Assembly: GCF_004210375.1 (NCBI RefSeq)
Contig: NC_134833.1
Span: 24,246,063 to 24,310,062 of the forward strand
Direction of reading: 5' to 3'
Length of the DNA stretch: 64,000 bases
Origin: Tachypleus tridentatus
Taxonomy: Eukaryota; Arthropoda; Merostomata; Xiphosura; Limulidae
The notes beneath the pieces were generated by a model that had not been told where the DNA came from, ran no database searches, and worked only from the letters and a program-made list of their open reading frames with translations. A program made the position numbers and the translations under genes. Within the stretch, counting starts at the first letter, position 1. Every line of letters begins with the position of its first letter. Below are positions 12,201 to 24,439 of this stretch, piece by piece.

Positions 12201-15200
12201 ATAATTCATTACAAGCCATGGAAATCAGCTTGTGAAGTCACCTCAGTGGGGTAATGGAAGTCACAGGAAACAGAAGGATCCCAATGAATTAAAAATCAGT
12301 TCCTAGTAACTTGATGTAAGTTAGTACAAGCCACATAACACTGAAGGACCTTAACATAACAAACAATCAGGATTGGACTGGTCATAAAGGTGAGAAATGG
12401 CTGGCAAATGAATCAATAAGAAGGATCTTTCCACTTCCCCAGCTTCCACAGTCTTCAGAAGAAAAGACCTATCAGGGTAAAGCAGGATAAATGTGGAACA
12501 ATAAAGAGTCATATATACATAGATTGTAAACAACTCTGACAGATGATGTCCACATGCCAACTACAAGAAAAAAATACAATTTAACAAACAGTTAAATAAA
12601 GAAAAAAAATTAAGGGTTTGAAAGGAAGATGAGACAACACATATAGAACTACAAATAACAACTTGATAATAGAAAAGGTCATTTGGGCTGAAGAATATGA
12701 AAGAATTTTAGTATATCTGACAGAACTGGGGATTCAAAAACCTTCTGATATTTGGAATACTAAAAACAGTAATTGGATAAGAATGCCATATATAAAGCCA
12801 CCAATGGTGAAGGAAGACCCTTCTCAAAAACCCAAGTCATAAAATGAGATATAGTACATACTTTTGAATGAAAGTGGTTGGCAAAAGAGCATTCAGTCTA
12901 AAGGAGCTTATTTTGATAAAAGAAAACAAAAAGATGTACTTTTTTCACATTTTCCTTTAAAAATCTAAAATTTCACCACTATTAAAATGGTATCATCAGA
13001 TGCAAAGCTAAACACTATAAATACATTCATTTGGTGATGTCAAAACATAACCTTGTTCTTACCAAAAATATAAACTTACTTCTTGTATTTTATTTACTAA
13101 AGATTGGTATTGTTTAAAAAGTGTCTAACGTTCAAATAATTGGAGGTACTCAAAAAAACTCAAATACCCATTCCTTAACTTTTATAAATTATCTTAATTA
13201 TAAAATTTCTACTTTTGACTTGTGCAAAGACAAGTGGAAGCTTCAGATTTTTTACAATTAAATGTGGTAAACCATTCAAAGAAATAGGAAGAATAAAATA
13301 CACTTGTCGGCATAAGAGGAAATATAAAAGTGATGAAGTTAAACTGAATTATAAGTTGCCTTTTACTCACCCATTATGAATTCCAGCCCTGCAACTGAGA
13401 CTAGAAGACACGCCCACCATTAACAGGCACATGAAAAGAAAGAAAACTGCCAAGGCAAATGCTACACGGTAGACAGCCATGTATCCAATTAAAAGCTCAC
13501 AGTTTTGACCTACCTGTAGTGTCACACAGGTTTCATTGTACTGAGGAAACTGTAGAAAAATTATAAAAAGTAACTAGAGAAAGTGAAATACTTCTATAGT
13601 ATTCAACAAGATGTAGTGTTTAGTGTTTCTATCAAACCTTTACCTCTAACAACTAAAAACCTATAATTATTTATGTCTCTTAAAATGAATACAAGAAGGA
13701 AATTAGATAAACCAGCCAAACTTTATACTATGCACCAACTTAGAGTACCATTTCTCATAAATACATGTAATAATATTCCACATTGCCTCCGAAATAAGGA
13801 CTTTACACTGTTTTGTTATTTTTGTCACAAAGGTAAAGCTGCAACATTTTACATTTTCTGTTAATAAGAAACTACCAAAGTGGTAGTGAAATACCTGAGC
13901 ATCTATGCATTGTCTTAGATTCTTCACAAGTTATTAGAAAAAAAATAACTATTTATTTTTGTTTTATCAATTTATAATCACTTCATTAAAATTAGTGTCA
14001 CTGTTTCCTAAAATTCTAATAAATTTAATTACTTGTCTCTTTTCTGTGATGTGTGAAAACACAGAAAACTGTCATGACATTTAATTAATTGTCTTTTTTG
14101 TGATGTGTGAAAACACAAAACATTGTCACTACAATTAATTACTTCTCTTTTCTGTGATGTATGAAAACACAGAAAACTGTCACTACAATTAATTACTTCT
14201 CTTTTCTGTGATGTATGAAAACACAGAAAACTGTCACTATAATTAATTACTTCTCTTTTTGTGATGTGTGAAAACACAGAACACTGTCACTACAATTAAT
14301 TACTTCTCTTTTCTGTGATGTGTGAAAACACAGAAAACTGTCACTATAATTAATTACTTCTCTTTTCTGTGATGTATGAAAACACAGAAAACTGTCACTA
14401 CAATTAATTACTTCTCTTTTCTGTGATGTATGAAAACACAGAAAACTGTCACTACAATTGATTACTTCTCTTTTCTGTGATGTATGAAAACACAGAAAAC
14501 TGTCACTACAATTGATTACTTCTCTTTTCTGTGATGTATGAAAACACAGAAAACTGTCACTACAATTGATTACTTCTCTTTTCTGTGATGTATGAAAACA
14601 CAGAAAACTGTCACTACAATTAATTACTTCTCTTTTCTGTGATGTATGAAAACACAGAAAACTGTCACTACAATTGATTACTTCTCTTTTTTGTGATGTA
14701 TGAAAACACAGAAAACTGTCACTACAATTAATTACTTCTCTTTTCTGTGATGTATGAAAACACAGAAAACTGTCACTACAATTGATTACTTCTCTTTTTT
14801 GTGAAGTGTGAAACCACAGTACACTATTACAAACTAACATTTTCCATTCTGACAGATATTAGGCATATGTATAATTCTTTATACAGGGCAATTATAAAAA
14901 GTATTATGTGGATACAAATACAAATATTGTTACATGTTGCCACCAGGGATGCCACTCTGGCCAAATATCTGATCAATCATAGCAGCTATTTAAAATATAC
15001 TTTTCCAGCAACCAGAATGCATTGGATTTGTGTTACAACAGACACTGCAGCAACAATACACAGCCCATCTGTTATGCTGGCCACTTCATTGACAACTGCA
15101 TTCTTGGTTTCTGTAATTTTGAGAGGCTTCTCACAGTAAACTTGTGAGTTCAGAAACCCCTACAACCATAGATCAGCTGTCATTGGGTCTAGTGAACAAG

Positions 15201-18200
15201 TAAGAGAAATGTTTGTCTGTAAAGAGGCACTATCATGCAAGAAAAACCAATGTCTGTTATACTGTGTTTCAGCATGGGAAACACATAGCTTATGAGCATT
15301 GACTTTACATGTCTGCATTTCATGTGCTCATATTCATTGCAAAATAGTATAATTCAATGATAAAGTTGGCTGTGAAACCACATCATTCAGTCACTTAGCA
15401 TTATAGGAGTGTGTAGGAAAGGTAACACATTAATTAGTTCTTGGATAATACAGTTCCATGTGTTAACTGAAACATTAGGAGAAGATGTAATGTGGTTCAT
15501 TAGGCTGTATGATACTGACAAGCCACTGAACACTGACTTTCAGTCTTGTTAAAATCTACAATGCAAGGTCAACATGTTTGATTAACTTTGTTTCCTCACA
15601 CATAATGAAGCTTGTGTGGAAATACTTCAAAACCAATCAAGAATTTTCAAAAGTAGATGAAACTGGTGAATACAGGTGGCATAACATGTATTGCTGTACC
15701 CATGTACACTCGTGCTTGTTTGTTCTGCTATGACATGGCTCACTGTTTCAGTGGTTTGCCCCTATATGGCTTGTTAAATGTGCAACCTGTCGAGTTGTAC
15801 TAGGGACAGATTCTTTGTGTGACAATGTTTGTGAAAAGTATCAATAATGCTTTATAAACAAGTCAAAGATATGTGTAAAAATTCAGTTGTTTCCATAGCT
15901 TTAAATAATTGATTCTTTTATGTAAAAGATCACATAAGCCAGTTTAGAACACCCTTTAATAAGGCAAATTATTCTCCTCTATCCTGTTATTACAATACAA
16001 GGCTTTAATATTCTTTTTTAAATCACCAGTATAACTATAGGTTACAACAGTTGTATTCAGAACTTTAAATAATTACAATCAGAGAAAATCCTTTCCAAAC
16101 AAAACCTAAGTTCCATATGTTTACTGCTCATATATTACATTTTATTAGAAACAACAATTAACTAAAGATAATCTCAAAAGTTCCACCACAAAAAAAAAAA
16201 AAATTTGGTAAAACATGGACTACAATAAAAGCAAAAATCACAATAATTTAATTACTTTAACTTACCTATAGTGTTTCTATGATTAAAGTACACAGAGAGA
16301 GAGAGACATGTACTTCAGTAAATGAGTGTTCTACAAGCTGTTTTTTTTCACTTAAATAATAGCATGTGTAAATAATTTTTTTATGAATTACTGTTTTATG
16401 CCATTTCTGTAACAATTTAATTTCTAAGTAAATCTGTTGATTATTTCTGATTAGTGGCACACCATAACTACAATCACATACACTAGAATGATTGTCAATA
16501 AGCTGAAAGAAATGCACCTTAGTCACTTCGTTTGGTCCATGCATGGTATACAGTTTTGATGCTATCTCTTTTATCTATAACTACAAGACCTTAGTATCCT
16601 GTCCAGCAAAATTTCCTACAATCTAAAAGTAAGATTTCATTGAGAATTTTAACAAAAAACCTCACTGCTATCACTGAAACAATGGGTCTCACTGTTCTTA
16701 AAAAAAACTTATTTAAACAATATTACTTATTTAGGTTTCCCAAAAAATATATTTTATATTTTACCAACATATTTATATGACAAAAGGCTGACATAAGGAA
16801 CTATGAATTATTTTAATAGAACTTAATATAAATGTGACTTCTTTGAAAAAATGCCTTTTACAAAACAACAAGTTCTGTGTACCTTCTCCATTATTTCTTC
16901 TTGTATAGCAGGAGTAAGCATGATGCACATCAGCACAGTACCAAACAAAAGAAACAATGTGTACATGAGACGAGTGGATGTGGACTCACTCACAGAAGGA
17001 CAACACCAACAACAAAGCCGACACGCAAGACACCCACAACAGCAGCCAAGCTAAAAAAAGAGAGATGGAAAGCAGATACAATGTCTTAAACTACAAATAA
17101 GTGTGAATAAAAAGTATTACTGTAATGAATATATAAATACATTAAAACTAAAAACCATTAAAACAGAAATAAACATTCACAGTTCTTCATAACTTAGCAT
17201 GTTTATCAGTTTATAATATTAATTGTTTACAACACACAAAGATTACACTAAGCCTTTCTTCCATTCAAATTACTCAATTTAAATATACAATAAAATACAA
17301 CAAATTTATATAAAACTGTCCAAATTATACAACTCCTTCATGTATTTCAGTGAAACACAGTAAGTATTCATAATTCATCTAAATGGAAAAAAACTGAGAA
17401 CAAAAATTGCACAATTTTAATGGCAAAATATATTTATTTCTCATTATCAGATAAATGTTAACAGTATAAAAAAAATATGAGTATTTGATTACATTAAGTT
17501 AAGCTATTTGTCTAGATCAACAAGGTAACACTACCAGTAGCTTGACTTCAGTTTCAGTAGATCAATACTCTTTCTTATACTAAAATTGTTCCCAGTATTT
17601 GTAATCAAGTCTAACTAGTAATTTATATGAAAGTATAATTAACAATATTTTTAGCCATACATTCAATTGTATCTCAGAAGGTTCAACAAGTCCAGTAGGT
17701 CCAGGTCAATTCTAAGTCCAATAACATTGCAGAAATAATTATTATAATGAAATAATAAAAATTAAGAATAATAAAAAATAAACATAGATATATTAAGTAT
17801 TCTAGAAATGTCCATGAATTCAGACATCAGAAATTATGGCATCAAGCTTTATACTAATATGTGCATACTGTGTTACATGTACACTTATTTGGTGTATGTA
17901 GTTTAGAATGACAAAAAAGTTTATTGGGGAAAAGTATACAAATCATAGAAAAACAAGTAATTTACAACCAAAGACAACTTAAATGAATTATGAGCCATTC
18001 AGTGAAGTAATTTGAGAACACACACTGATAGTTAGTGGTTTTGAATAAATTATGTCAAATTTAAAGATATAAAAACAAAATTTGTGCTTTTACCTATAAT
18101 TATTAATGAAAAATGAATCAAAGGCTAGAATTCTAAGTGCAAGTGACTGTATTTTGTGAGAACATTTAGGAGTAACAGAAAGGTTCACTTCATACTATTT

Positions 18201-18554
18201 GATGATCAAATGTTCCTTAATTGTAATTGGACGAAATAGAAATTTGTAAGTTAACAGAAGGAGATTCTGTGTACCAGGATAGTTCCAAAAAAATGTCTCC
18301 AAAGTCCAGTAAAAAAATATTGTGTCCTACTTCTCAAATGAGAAATAACTTAAAAAACCATAGTTCAGGCCAATGAAGAAACTGATTTAGATACAAATGA
18401 AGATTTATAACTGGATGAATACTGTTCCAAGTGCATGTATAAATACCTCTGAAGTTTGTCTCTAACTAATATGTTATGTATGCAAGTTTCTTCTAATCTA
18501 TTAAGAACGTAAAATTTTTAAATACATTACCTGAGCTGTACAACAATTTCCCAT
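9192..18554 (-). CDS. SERINC: Serine incorporator (SERINC/TDE1 family), first four coding exons
   Basis: A membrane protein of the serine incorporator family, normally about 450 residues with ten or so membrane helices; members have been linked to serine-lipid synthesis and phospholipid scrambling. Four minus-strand exons join in phase: 18531-18554, 16883-17050, 13371-13549 and 9192-9280, giving 153 residues plus one base. Family hallmarks, in order: MGNCCTAQ start, cysteine-rich LGCCCGCLACRLCC then CCPSVSESTSTRLMY, first helix TLFLLFGTVLMCIML, the loop to LIGYMAVYRVAFALAVFF, the CRAGIHNG motif, and MWLIKFAVLCTICAGAF. All introns are GT-AG. The next exon, expected to encode a YFGMVGAFLF-like helix, was not found and should lie left of the window or beyond the LINEs. 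The paralogue cannot be decided. Confidence 0.9.
9281..13370 (-). other. SERINC intron 3
   Basis: A 4.1-kb intron between the donor GTGAGT at 13370 and the acceptor at 9281. I see no conserved coding, RNA gene or well-formed transposon in it. Short open frames at 10602-10802, 11222-11494, 11794-11979 and 12351-12560 have no recognisable protein features. Confidence 0.7.
13371..13549 (-). CDS. SERINC: SERINC exon 3
   Basis: The acceptor CTACAG lies before 13549 and the donor GTGAGT after 13371. The 179 nt begin in phase 0 with FPQYNETCVTLQ, then NCELLIGYMAVYRVAFALAV, a hydrophobic helix, and SLSCRAGIHNG; they end in phase 2. The Y-AVYR and CRA-IHNG motifs are the most diagnostic of the family. 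An internal GTAGGT near 13513 could serve as an alternative donor, but the family match continues through it. Confidence 0.92.
14025..14815. repeat. 54-bp minisatellite with an inverted repeat in each unit, about 15 copies
   Basis: The unit contains TTAATTACTTCTCTTTTCTG, then TGATGTATGAAAACACAG and AAAACTGTCACTACAA. TTTTCTGTG and CACAGAAAA are perfect inverted repeats, separated by about 11 bases, so every unit can fold as a 9-bp hairpin. Copies vary slightly (ATGTATG/ATGTGTG, AATTAATT/AATTGATT). It lies in SERINC intron 2. The minus-strand open frames across it (18-residue repeat) are artefacts of a unit length divisible by 3. Confidence 0.92.
14816..16882 (-). other. Rest of SERINC intron 2
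   Basis: No exon-like or transposon-like feature is recognised. It holds A-rich tracts (a run of 13 A near 16190) and a short GA microsatellite near 16293. Open frames at 14801-15139 and 16266-16544 show no family features. Confidence 0.6.
16883..17050 (-). CDS. SERINC: SERINC exon 2
   Basis: The acceptor TTTTTTTAG lies before 17050 and the donor GTACAC after 16883. Exactly 56 codons in phase 0-0: LGCCCGCLACRLCCWCCPSV, then SESTSTRLMY, a helix TLFLLFGTVLMCIML and TPAIQEEIMEK. The dense cysteines and the following helix are the SERINC N-terminal signature. Plus-strand open frames at 16851-17089 are antisense shadows of this exon. Confidence 0.93.
17051..18530 (-). other. SERINC intron 1
   Basis: The intron is AT-rich with no recognised feature. 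It begins with the donor GTAATG at 18530 and ends with the acceptor next to 17051. Confidence 0.7.
18531..18554 (-). CDS. SERINC: SERINC exon 1, start codon
   Basis: Eight codons, MGNCCTAQ, followed by the donor GTAATG. The family almost always starts Met-Gly and reaches the Cys-rich block within about ten residues, and the phase joins exon 2. Gly2 with Thr6 and the vicinal Cys4-Cys5 also resembles a myristoylation/palmitoylation context; that is inference. Confidence 0.85.
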
Positions 18555-19495
18555 GTTTCTGCTTGTTGATTGATTTTGCTTTTAACATGAAAGTTCCTGT
18601 TGTGACAAGTCAAGATACTTCCAGTTTTCTGCATCAATTGCTTATTTGATACAACATAAAATACACAAGATACCTATTAACTAAAAAAAGCAAAAAAAAA
18701 GTTATTCAACAAGTATAGTTAGTATACATGTACAGAAAATAGACATTACAGTGGAAAACAGAATATACAACTCAGCAACTAAATGGGATCGAAAATATGT
18801 CCAAATAAGTCAAAAGACACCAAACAGAAAGAAAACTAAGAGTCCTACAGCCAGCTTACAAAATATGATTGTGTTTCAGAATAAAATTTTTATCATACGT
18901 AAACAGATAGTACATAGTCTTCTTGTTCAGTAATTTTACTTAAACATTCATGTTATATGTAATCATGCTTAACTTTTAAATTTTAGTTATCATGTAATTG
19001 TTTACATTTACACTTTACAAATTACATTAACCATAATGAAGTCTTAAAATGAAAGTTAAAGAACTGAGAAATGTTAAATATAATGATGATTTCATAACTT
19101 TACGCTGGAAACAACTTTCTTTCAACGCTTAAATTATATTACCTTTACTTGATTTTTAACATAACACTGATTAACCTTTGCACATTTCAGTTGCTCGACT
19201 ATGGGTTTTTTCACCCAGAATACGATAACACTCAAACTTCAGATTAAATTAATATAAATTTTAAAACTTAAAACACTTTAATGTATATTAAAAGAAACAT
19301 ATACAAGTTTTGCAACAATCATTACCAAAGCCTTTTAAAAAACAAAACAGCTGTATCTCCAGCTTTAGTGCTGGTAATCTAATGAACGATACTAGCGACA
19401 CATGTTAATAATTTTAAAAAATTATAAATACACATTTCATAATAATAATTACCCTGTGATTCAATGGTTAATTTGAGGGTTTATAATATTAAAAT
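18555..19495. other. Presumed 5' UTR/promoter side of SERINC
   Basis: The sequence immediately upstream of the SERINC ATG should hold its 5' UTR and perhaps an intron. I see no clear TATA/Inr arrangement, no coding conservation and no repeat family. The transcription start cannot be placed. Confidence 0.4.
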
Positions 19496-19499
19496 TGGG

Positions 19500-19577
19500 T
19501 TTCGGTAGCCTGCTAAGCACAGCACAGATACCCTATTATATAGCTTTGTGCTTAATGACAAACAAAAACAAATATTT
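19500..19577 (+). mobile_element. SINE tail fragment
   Basis: GCACAGATACCC followed by TATAGCTTTGTGCTTAATGACAA and A/C-rich repeats matches the 3' end of the SINEs in the window (CAGATAGCC...GCTTTG.GCTTAAT.ACAAACAA). Only the tail is present. Confidence 0.55.
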
Positions 19578-19671
19578 CCTAAAAAAATTGCAAAATGCTT
19601 GTGGATGTCATTTCCTTTTATTTATTTAATTTCATTCATTAGGTTTATTAATTTTTAGTCTTAAACATGTG

Positions 19672-19795
19672 CGTGTGTGTTTTCATTTAGCAAAGCCACC
19701 TCAGACTATTTGCTGAGTCCACTGAGGGAAATCGAACCGCTGATTTTAGCGTTGTAAATCCGTAGACTTACCCCTGCACTAGCGGAGTACAATCT
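19672..19795 (-). mobile_element. tRNA-derived SINE, family 2
   Basis: On the minus strand it reads CTCCGCTAGTGCAGGGGTAA (A-box-like), then GCGGTTCGATTTCC (B-box), then the body GGACTCAGCAAATAGTC and TGGCTTTGCTAAATG, with a tail of ACACAC. The body and tail match the unit of the satellite at 22085-23380. Confidence 0.75.
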
Positions 19796-19799
19796 TAAA

Positions 19800-21419
19800 C
19801 ATAGTAACATTGTTTCTATTATATGTGTGTTTACAAGATTAGAGGTTTCGGAATGAAAATTTCTATTGCAGTTGAAGTCAATCTAAAAAAGAATGTTTTG
19901 ACTTGAACCTGTAGAAGTAATAAAGTTTTAACACATATGTAAGATACTCTAAACGGCATGAATTATATCTGTTTTTCTAATAAAGCAAAAAGCTATAAAA
20001 TGAGATAGGATTCTTTATTTATTATCTGGGTGTTTTCTATGGTTATGTTGTATTTATTTGATTTGCAGTGTTCATAAACGTGTGAAAGTGTTTTTTTAAA
20101 ATTTGGTTTCCATTTTTTTGCTTGTTTCTCCAATATAAAAAATACAATGCGACAATTGCCACGACTTCTATAAATATAAACAAATCGACAAAACTGGAAC
20201 GCCGTACCGCTATTATTGAGAACAAATCTAACCTTATATGGCTATTCGTTAGTTTTCGCGTTCCGGTACCTTCTTTATTAAATAAAACACCACTCTATTT
20301 AAGTCGTATATTTTCAAAATATAAATAGGAATATTATCCAACAAACTATCCTAACGAAGGAGTAACTTTCAAAATTCATGTAAATTTTTCTAAAGGGCTA
20401 AGACATGAATAATGGCCTAAAACATCATCTCAACAGTCCCTCGTATCTTCTCAAACTCCTAAAAGAAATCAAATACACCATATCTGAAACAAAGATAAAA
20501 ACATAGTTAGAATAAATCTGAGAATCACGTTAAAAAAAACATTAATTAAACAAATAACTGTAGCCTCCTCTAAAGTTTTATTAAATCATCTTTTAATAAA
20601 AACTCACACTTTATATAATTTCAGTCTCCTGGCAGAGCAGGGGTAAATTTGCGGATTTATAAAGCAAACAAATATGGGTACGATTCAGAGAGGAAACAGA
20701 GTGCAGATAGCTTTGCACTAAGAAAAGAACAATATAACAGTTAAAATCAGTTTTCGATATCCACAGTGAGCAAAGTACAGATTGCCCGTTGTATATCTTA
20801 ACAACAACAAAGAAAAACATATATGTAATTATTGTTTAACCATTAATAAACAAATTAGTCTATCACCACGTATGAGAACTGTAAACATTCATGAACTGTT
20901 TATTATTCTTTATCGATTTAATATGTAGGATCCTCACTTTAATTCACTAGTTTTTAACTGATTCAGCATCAAAACAAGAACGTAAGTTTTATATTCGTTT
21001 CTCCAGCCTTTAAGATCTATAATTAAGTTTCATATCTAATATGATGTCACTTTGATATACTTTTGTGTTGTGTTCTATCGATGAGAGGGTTCTATGGGAT
21101 GTTTTGGTAAAAAAGTCTAATTCACGTAACGATAGCGAATTAGTTTATTTATTCTATAAGGTCTGCAACATGAAAAGTTCATTTTGTGAAGAAGCTGGAG
21201 GCCTAAGTTCTCACTTTCACTCGAAACTGTGATACTAATGTCACCAACGTTTAACTGACACAAGCAAATATTATTAACAGTATTTCCTACCTAACAGATC
21301 GAATTACCGAATAGTCTCGATAACTGTCACTGAATAACATTGAACTGCAACATTGAATGGACACGAAATTACAGTCAGTAACTTTTCATTCATAACTTAT
21401 CGATAACTAGTTACTCTAC
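19800..21419. other. Intergenic, nothing recognised
   Basis: No conserved coding, RNA gene or recognisable repeat family. Open frames at 20043-20328 and 20611-20820 are short and featureless. Confidence 0.5.
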
Positions 21420-21668
21420 GAATGGTGAGGGCGCTCGATTCTTAATTTGAGGGTCGCGGGTTTGAATCCTAGTCCCACTAAATATGCTCGCAGTTTCAGC
21501 CGTGAGGGCGTTGTAAAGTTACGGTCAATCTCACTACTCGTTGGAAAAAGAATAACTCAAGCGGTGGCAATGGGTGGTGATGACTAGCTGTTTTCTATTT
21601 AGTTTTACAGTGATAAATTACGGATTATTAATACAGATATCCCTCGTGTAACTTTAGGCAAAATTCGA
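21420..21668 (+). mobile_element. tRNA-derived SINE, family 1 (5'-worn copy)
   Basis: It contains a B-box GCGGGTTTGAATCC, then the body CAGCCGTGAGGGCGTTGTAA, GGTGGTGATGACTAGCTG, and a worn tail ACAGATATCCCTCGTG. The same body occurs at 26422-26700 and, inverted, at 36766-37032. Confidence 0.8.
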
Positions 21669-22084
21669 AAAAGAGTAATAATAAGTTTAAATATTGCTGA
21701 AAATTAATAAGTTCTAAACATGATCGATATGATAAGTCTCCTCTAGGAAATATATACATTAAAACAATAATAACTGTTTTTAAATAAATAACTTCTGAAA
21801 TAGTCGAAAACTTGGCCAGGTAGAACAAAATCGAGGTTTGTTATCGATGAAGTTCGGTCAATTGAATTGATGAAAGGAATGGGGAATCTCAGAACTCAGG
21901 GTGAGGAATTTTGATGTTTTTTTAATTTTATATGTACGAAGTAATAGTTCATTGATTATTTATATTTTCTGATAACATGAAACTTTTGGGTGGAGCTGAT
22001 TTTGAGGAAGATCCTACATTTTACAATATAAAAGGTCTTGGATTATTTGGTGAGTTAAACTAACAAATCGTAAATGGCTTCTAT

Positions 22085-23380
22085 GTGTGTTTTCCTTATA
22101 ACAAAGCAATATCGGGCTATATGTTGAGTCCACCGAGGGGAATAATAATATTGCGTGTGTGTTTTCCTTATACCAAAGCCACATCAGGCTATCTACTGAG
22201 TCCGCAGAAGGGAATAATAAAGAGTGGGATTTTTCTTATAACAAAGCCAATTCTGGCAAGTTGGTGACTTCACCAAGGGGAAAAATAATATTGTGTGTGT
22301 TTGTGTTTTCCTTATAACAAAACCACATGAGGCTATCTACTGACTCCACCAAGGGGTATAATAATGTTATGTGTGTGTGTTTTCCTTTTAAGAAAGCCAC
22401 ATCGGGCTAACTGCTGAGTCCACCGAAGGGATTAATAATATTGTGTGTGTGTGTTTTCCTTATAACAAAGCCACATTGAGCTATCTGCTGAGTCCACCGA
22501 GGGGAAGAATTATATTATGTGTGAGTATGTTTACATTTTAACAAAGCCACATCGAGCTAACTGCTGAGTCCACCGAGGGGATTAATAATATTGTGTGTGT
22601 ATTTTCCTTATAACAAAGCCACATCACGCTAACTGCTGAGTCCACCAAGGGGAATAATAATATTATGTGTGTGTGTTTTCCTTATAACAAAGCCACATTG
22701 AGCTATCTGCTGAGTCGACCGAGGGGAAGAATTATATTATGTGTGAGTATGTTTATATTTTAACAAAGCCACTTCAGGCTGTCTGCTGAATTTACCGTGG
22801 GAATAATAATATTGTGTGTTTTCCTTATAACAAAGCCCGATCGTGCTATCTGCTGAGTCCACCGAGGGGATCATAATATTGTGTATGTGCGTTCTCCTTT
22901 CAAGAAAGCCACATCGGGCTATCTGCTGAGTCCACCGAGGGGATTAATAATATTGTGTGTGTATTTTCCTTATAACAAAGCCACATCACGCTAACTGCTG
23001 AGTCCACCAAGGGGAATAATAATATTATGTGTGTGTGTTTTCCTTATAACAAAGCCACATTGAGCTATCTGCTGAGTCGACCGAGGGGAAGAATTATATT
23101 ATGTGTGAGTATGTTTATATTTTAACAAAGCCACTTCAGGCTGTCTGCTGAATTTACCGTGGGAATAATAATATTGTGTGTTTTCCTTATAACAAAGCCC
23201 GATCGTGCTATCTGCTGAGTCCACCGAGGGGATCATAATATTGTGTATGTGCGTTCTTCTTTCAAGAAAGCCACATCGGGCTATCTGCTGAGTCCACCGA
23301 GGGGATTAATAATATTGTGTGTGTGTGTTTTTCTTATAACAAAGCCACATCAAGCTATCTGCTGAGTCCACCGAGAGGAG
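22085..23380. repeat. Satellite of about 72-80-bp units derived from a SINE tail, with 362-bp higher-order copies
   Basis: Each unit holds TGTGTGTGTTTTCCTTATAA, CAAAGCCACATCGGGCTAT and CTGCTGAGTCCACCGAGGGG plus AATAATAATATT. This is the inverted form of the 3' half of SINE family 2. About 17 units are present. Two five-unit blocks, 22581-22942 and 22943-23304, are nearly identical at 362 bp each, a recent higher-order duplication. Confidence 0.88.
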
Positions 23381-23765
23381 GTGGCTTTTAATTAAAATAA
23401 ATGGAAAGTCATGTATGCGAGATATCACAGTTATAAGTGTAAGTACAGATGAAATAGAAATACCATTATTTGAGAACAGGTTAAGGTTTTTGAACTCGAT
23501 TCTCTTGAAAGAATAAAAGTTAGGAAGAACCTAATATTGTTAAGTAGGACCACACGTACGTTAAAAGGTTCTCGGAGCAAGAAGTTTTAGGCACACTTAT
23601 GATATATTCATACTTATATTTATACAACTCTTTAAGAGATATATAGTAATGAAGTAAACCAAACAACTAAATCGTGTATATATTATTATATTTTATACCA
23701 GATTACATTAACTACGTGTTTACTAAACATTTTGAAGACTTCATACGTGAAGAGAATATTGTGAA
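23381..23765. other. Unannotated AT-rich stretch
   Basis: Nothing is recognised between the SINE-tail satellite and the AT-rich tandem repeats. Confidence 0.5.
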
Positions 23766-24265
23766 ATATATATAATTATAGATAATAATAATATAGATAA
23801 TAATAGATATAATATAAAACAAATTATTATAATTATCCGCTTATAGATAATAGATAATAATAATATAGATAATAATAGATATAACATGAATCAAATTATT
23901 ATAATTATCCGCTTATAGATAATAGATAATAATAATATAGATAATAATAGATATAACATGAAACAAATTATTATAATTATCCGTATATAAATAATAATAA
24001 TATATATAATAACAGATAAAAGAGGAAATAAATTATTATAATTATCCGCTTATAGGTAATAGATATAACATGAAACAAATTATTATAATTACCCGCTTAT
24101 AAATAATAGATAATAATAATATAGATAATAATAGATATAACATGAAACAAATTATTATAATTATCCGTATATAAATAATAATAATATATATAATAACAGA
24201 TAAAAGAGGAAATAAATTATTATAATTATCCGCTTATAAATAATAGATATAACATGAAACAAATT
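23766..24265. repeat. AT-rich tandem repeat (AATAATA / CATGAAACAAATTATTATAATTATCCG)
   Basis: Nested imperfect copies of GATAATAATAATATAGATAA and ATAACATGAAACAAATTAT, then AATTATCCGCTTATA. At least seven copies of the TTATAATTA(T/C)CCG core are seen, with variable spacing. The second half repeats a larger pattern (compare 23935-24060 with 24110-24240). Confidence 0.8.
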
Positions 24266-24439
24266 ATAGTTGCAATGTTTATATATATTATCATTGAAAA
24301 TAGTACAAATGAAATAAAAACATTTCGGGTTGTTTTATTTGCAAACTCACGTATGATATCTGATAAGTGTAAACTACGAAATATATAAGATTCCATTCTT
24401 ATACAAGCAAAGGTAGTCAGACGCTCTTGCTAGCTGTTC

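Noticed and set aside
14029..14840. Minus-strand frames with FLCFHTSQKREVINCSDS repeats
   Set aside because: 54-bp repeat, 18 codons per unit; no family features.
16851..17089. Plus-strand frames with HQQQSRHARHPQQQPS
   Set aside because: Antisense of SERINC exon 2, whose minus-strand reading matches the family and has proper splice sites.
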